Positions 63,829 through 64,000 of a stretch of DNA of 64,000 bases are shown in pieces. The number at the start of each line of letters is the position of its first letter. Position 1 is the first letter of the stretch. Location: contig CAVRHV010000015.1 of the NCBI GenBank assembly GCA_963721075.1, forward strand, positions 36,136 through 100,135, given 5' to 3'. The DNA is from DATFVA01 sp963721075 (GTDB lineage: Bacteria; Bacteroidota; Ignavibacteria; Ignavibacteriales; Ignavibacteriaceae). The translations under genes were made by a program, and so were the position numbers. The notes below the pieces were generated by a model that saw only the letters and a list, made by a program, of their open reading frames with translations, was not told the origin of the DNA and did not search any database.

Positions 63829-64000
63829 TTACTTATCGGCCAATTTTTTAATATCGTTTACTTCAAGAATTTTTTTATTATAACCTTTTATAACAGAATT
63901 GATCATTGCCAGTCCTATTTCTCTCAGGCTGCAGACATATCCCGGAAAAAATAATTTCACGAAAGGAATCAGCGGAGCAAAGAGTTTATACATTGTTAAT
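63829..64000 (-). CDS. C-terminal part of an epimerase/SDR-like protein (5' end outside window)
   Basis: A frame open to the window's right end stops at 63829 and reads MYKLFAPLIPFVKLFFPGYV, SLREIGLAMINSVIKGY and NKKILEVNDIKKLADK. The pattern (large hydrophobic residues and Pro, FP, then GLAMINSV, then LEVNDIKKLA) matches the C-terminal segment of a group of NAD(P)-dependent epimerase/short-chain dehydrogenase proteins. The Rossmann part is beyond the window. It is upstream of and coupled to the GNAT gene. Confidence 0.55.
   Translation of the reverse strand, partial: LTMYKLFAPLIPFVKLFFPGYVCSLREIGLAMINSVIKGYNKKILEVNDIKKLADK

Noticed and set aside
1..64000. Prophage, transposon or integron
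   Set aside because: No transposase, integrase, phage structural gene or terminal repeats were seen.

Overview
The window reads as a stretch of chromosome from a free-living, Gram-negative bacterium of the Bacteroidota/Chlorobiota side of the tree, most likely an Ignavibacteria-type organism. This is an inference. It rests on the AT-rich composition, the large DUF2723 membrane glycosyltransferase with C-terminal TPR-like repeats, lipoproteins and small outer-membrane barrels, weak or absent Shine-Dalgarno sites mixed with occasional strong AGGAGG sites, and a fused transaldolase/phosphoglucose isomerase. No rRNA, tRNA, CRISPR array, prophage or transposase was seen.

Layout. 1-6.4 kb: tail of an unknown gene, DUF2723 protein, GT9 glycosyltransferase, LOG-like protein, an 11-bp tandem repeat, YceI and a small membrane protein. 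6.4-10.5 kb: L-2-hydroxyglutarate oxidase, an Fpg-type DNA glycosylase, a double PRC-barrel protein, GalT-like nucleotidyltransferase. 10.5-22 kb: FtsH, then a pentose-phosphate block of transketolase, Tal-Pgi fusion, HAD phosphatase, 6-phosphogluconate dehydrogenase, glucose-6-phosphate dehydrogenase and a disulfide oxidoreductase. 22-28.3 kb: DJ-1/PfpI protein, Cu/Zn SOD, and a tightly overlapped sugar-type ABC importer with a DUF72 protein. 28.3-33.3 kb: aldo/keto reductase, Rieske-AIF reductase, outer-membrane barrel, phytoene-desaturase-like enzyme. 33.3-35.4 kb: an internally deleted baeRF-type gene beside a DNA methyltransferase and a PD-(D/E)XK-like protein that together look like an uncharacterised restriction-modification pair. 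35.5-48.3 kb: cation/proton antiporter with a beta-CASP nuclease, carbamate kinase with ornithine carbamoyltransferase, RsgA, lipoprotein, hydrolase, AlkD, DUF1003, VOC, MarR-GNAT, DUF3298. 48.3-51.4 kb (minus): lysC-lysA-EVE plus a 31-residue membrane peptide. 51.5-54.8 kb: two envelope proteins and a Ycf46-like AAA ATPase. 54.9-59.3 kb: a decaying VOC/DHFR-like cluster divergent from a GlxA-type AraC regulator, with paired ~36-bp repeats between them. 59.3-64 kb: SAM methyltransferase, Uup-like ABC-F, a three-hairpin repeat, RlmL-type methyltransferase, GNAT and part of an epimerase-like gene.

A striking property is the number of genes split by single-base shifts although both halves stay conserved: DUF2723, GT9, Fpg, PRC-barrel, DJ-1, DHFR-like, GNAT, EVE, and probably the starts of zwf and the ABC binding protein. 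Most are a net +1 base, which points to consensus errors in the assembly. The DHFR-like and VOC genes around 55-56.6 kb carry several shifts each and may be real pseudogenes. Four other genes are truncated or internally deleted remnants.
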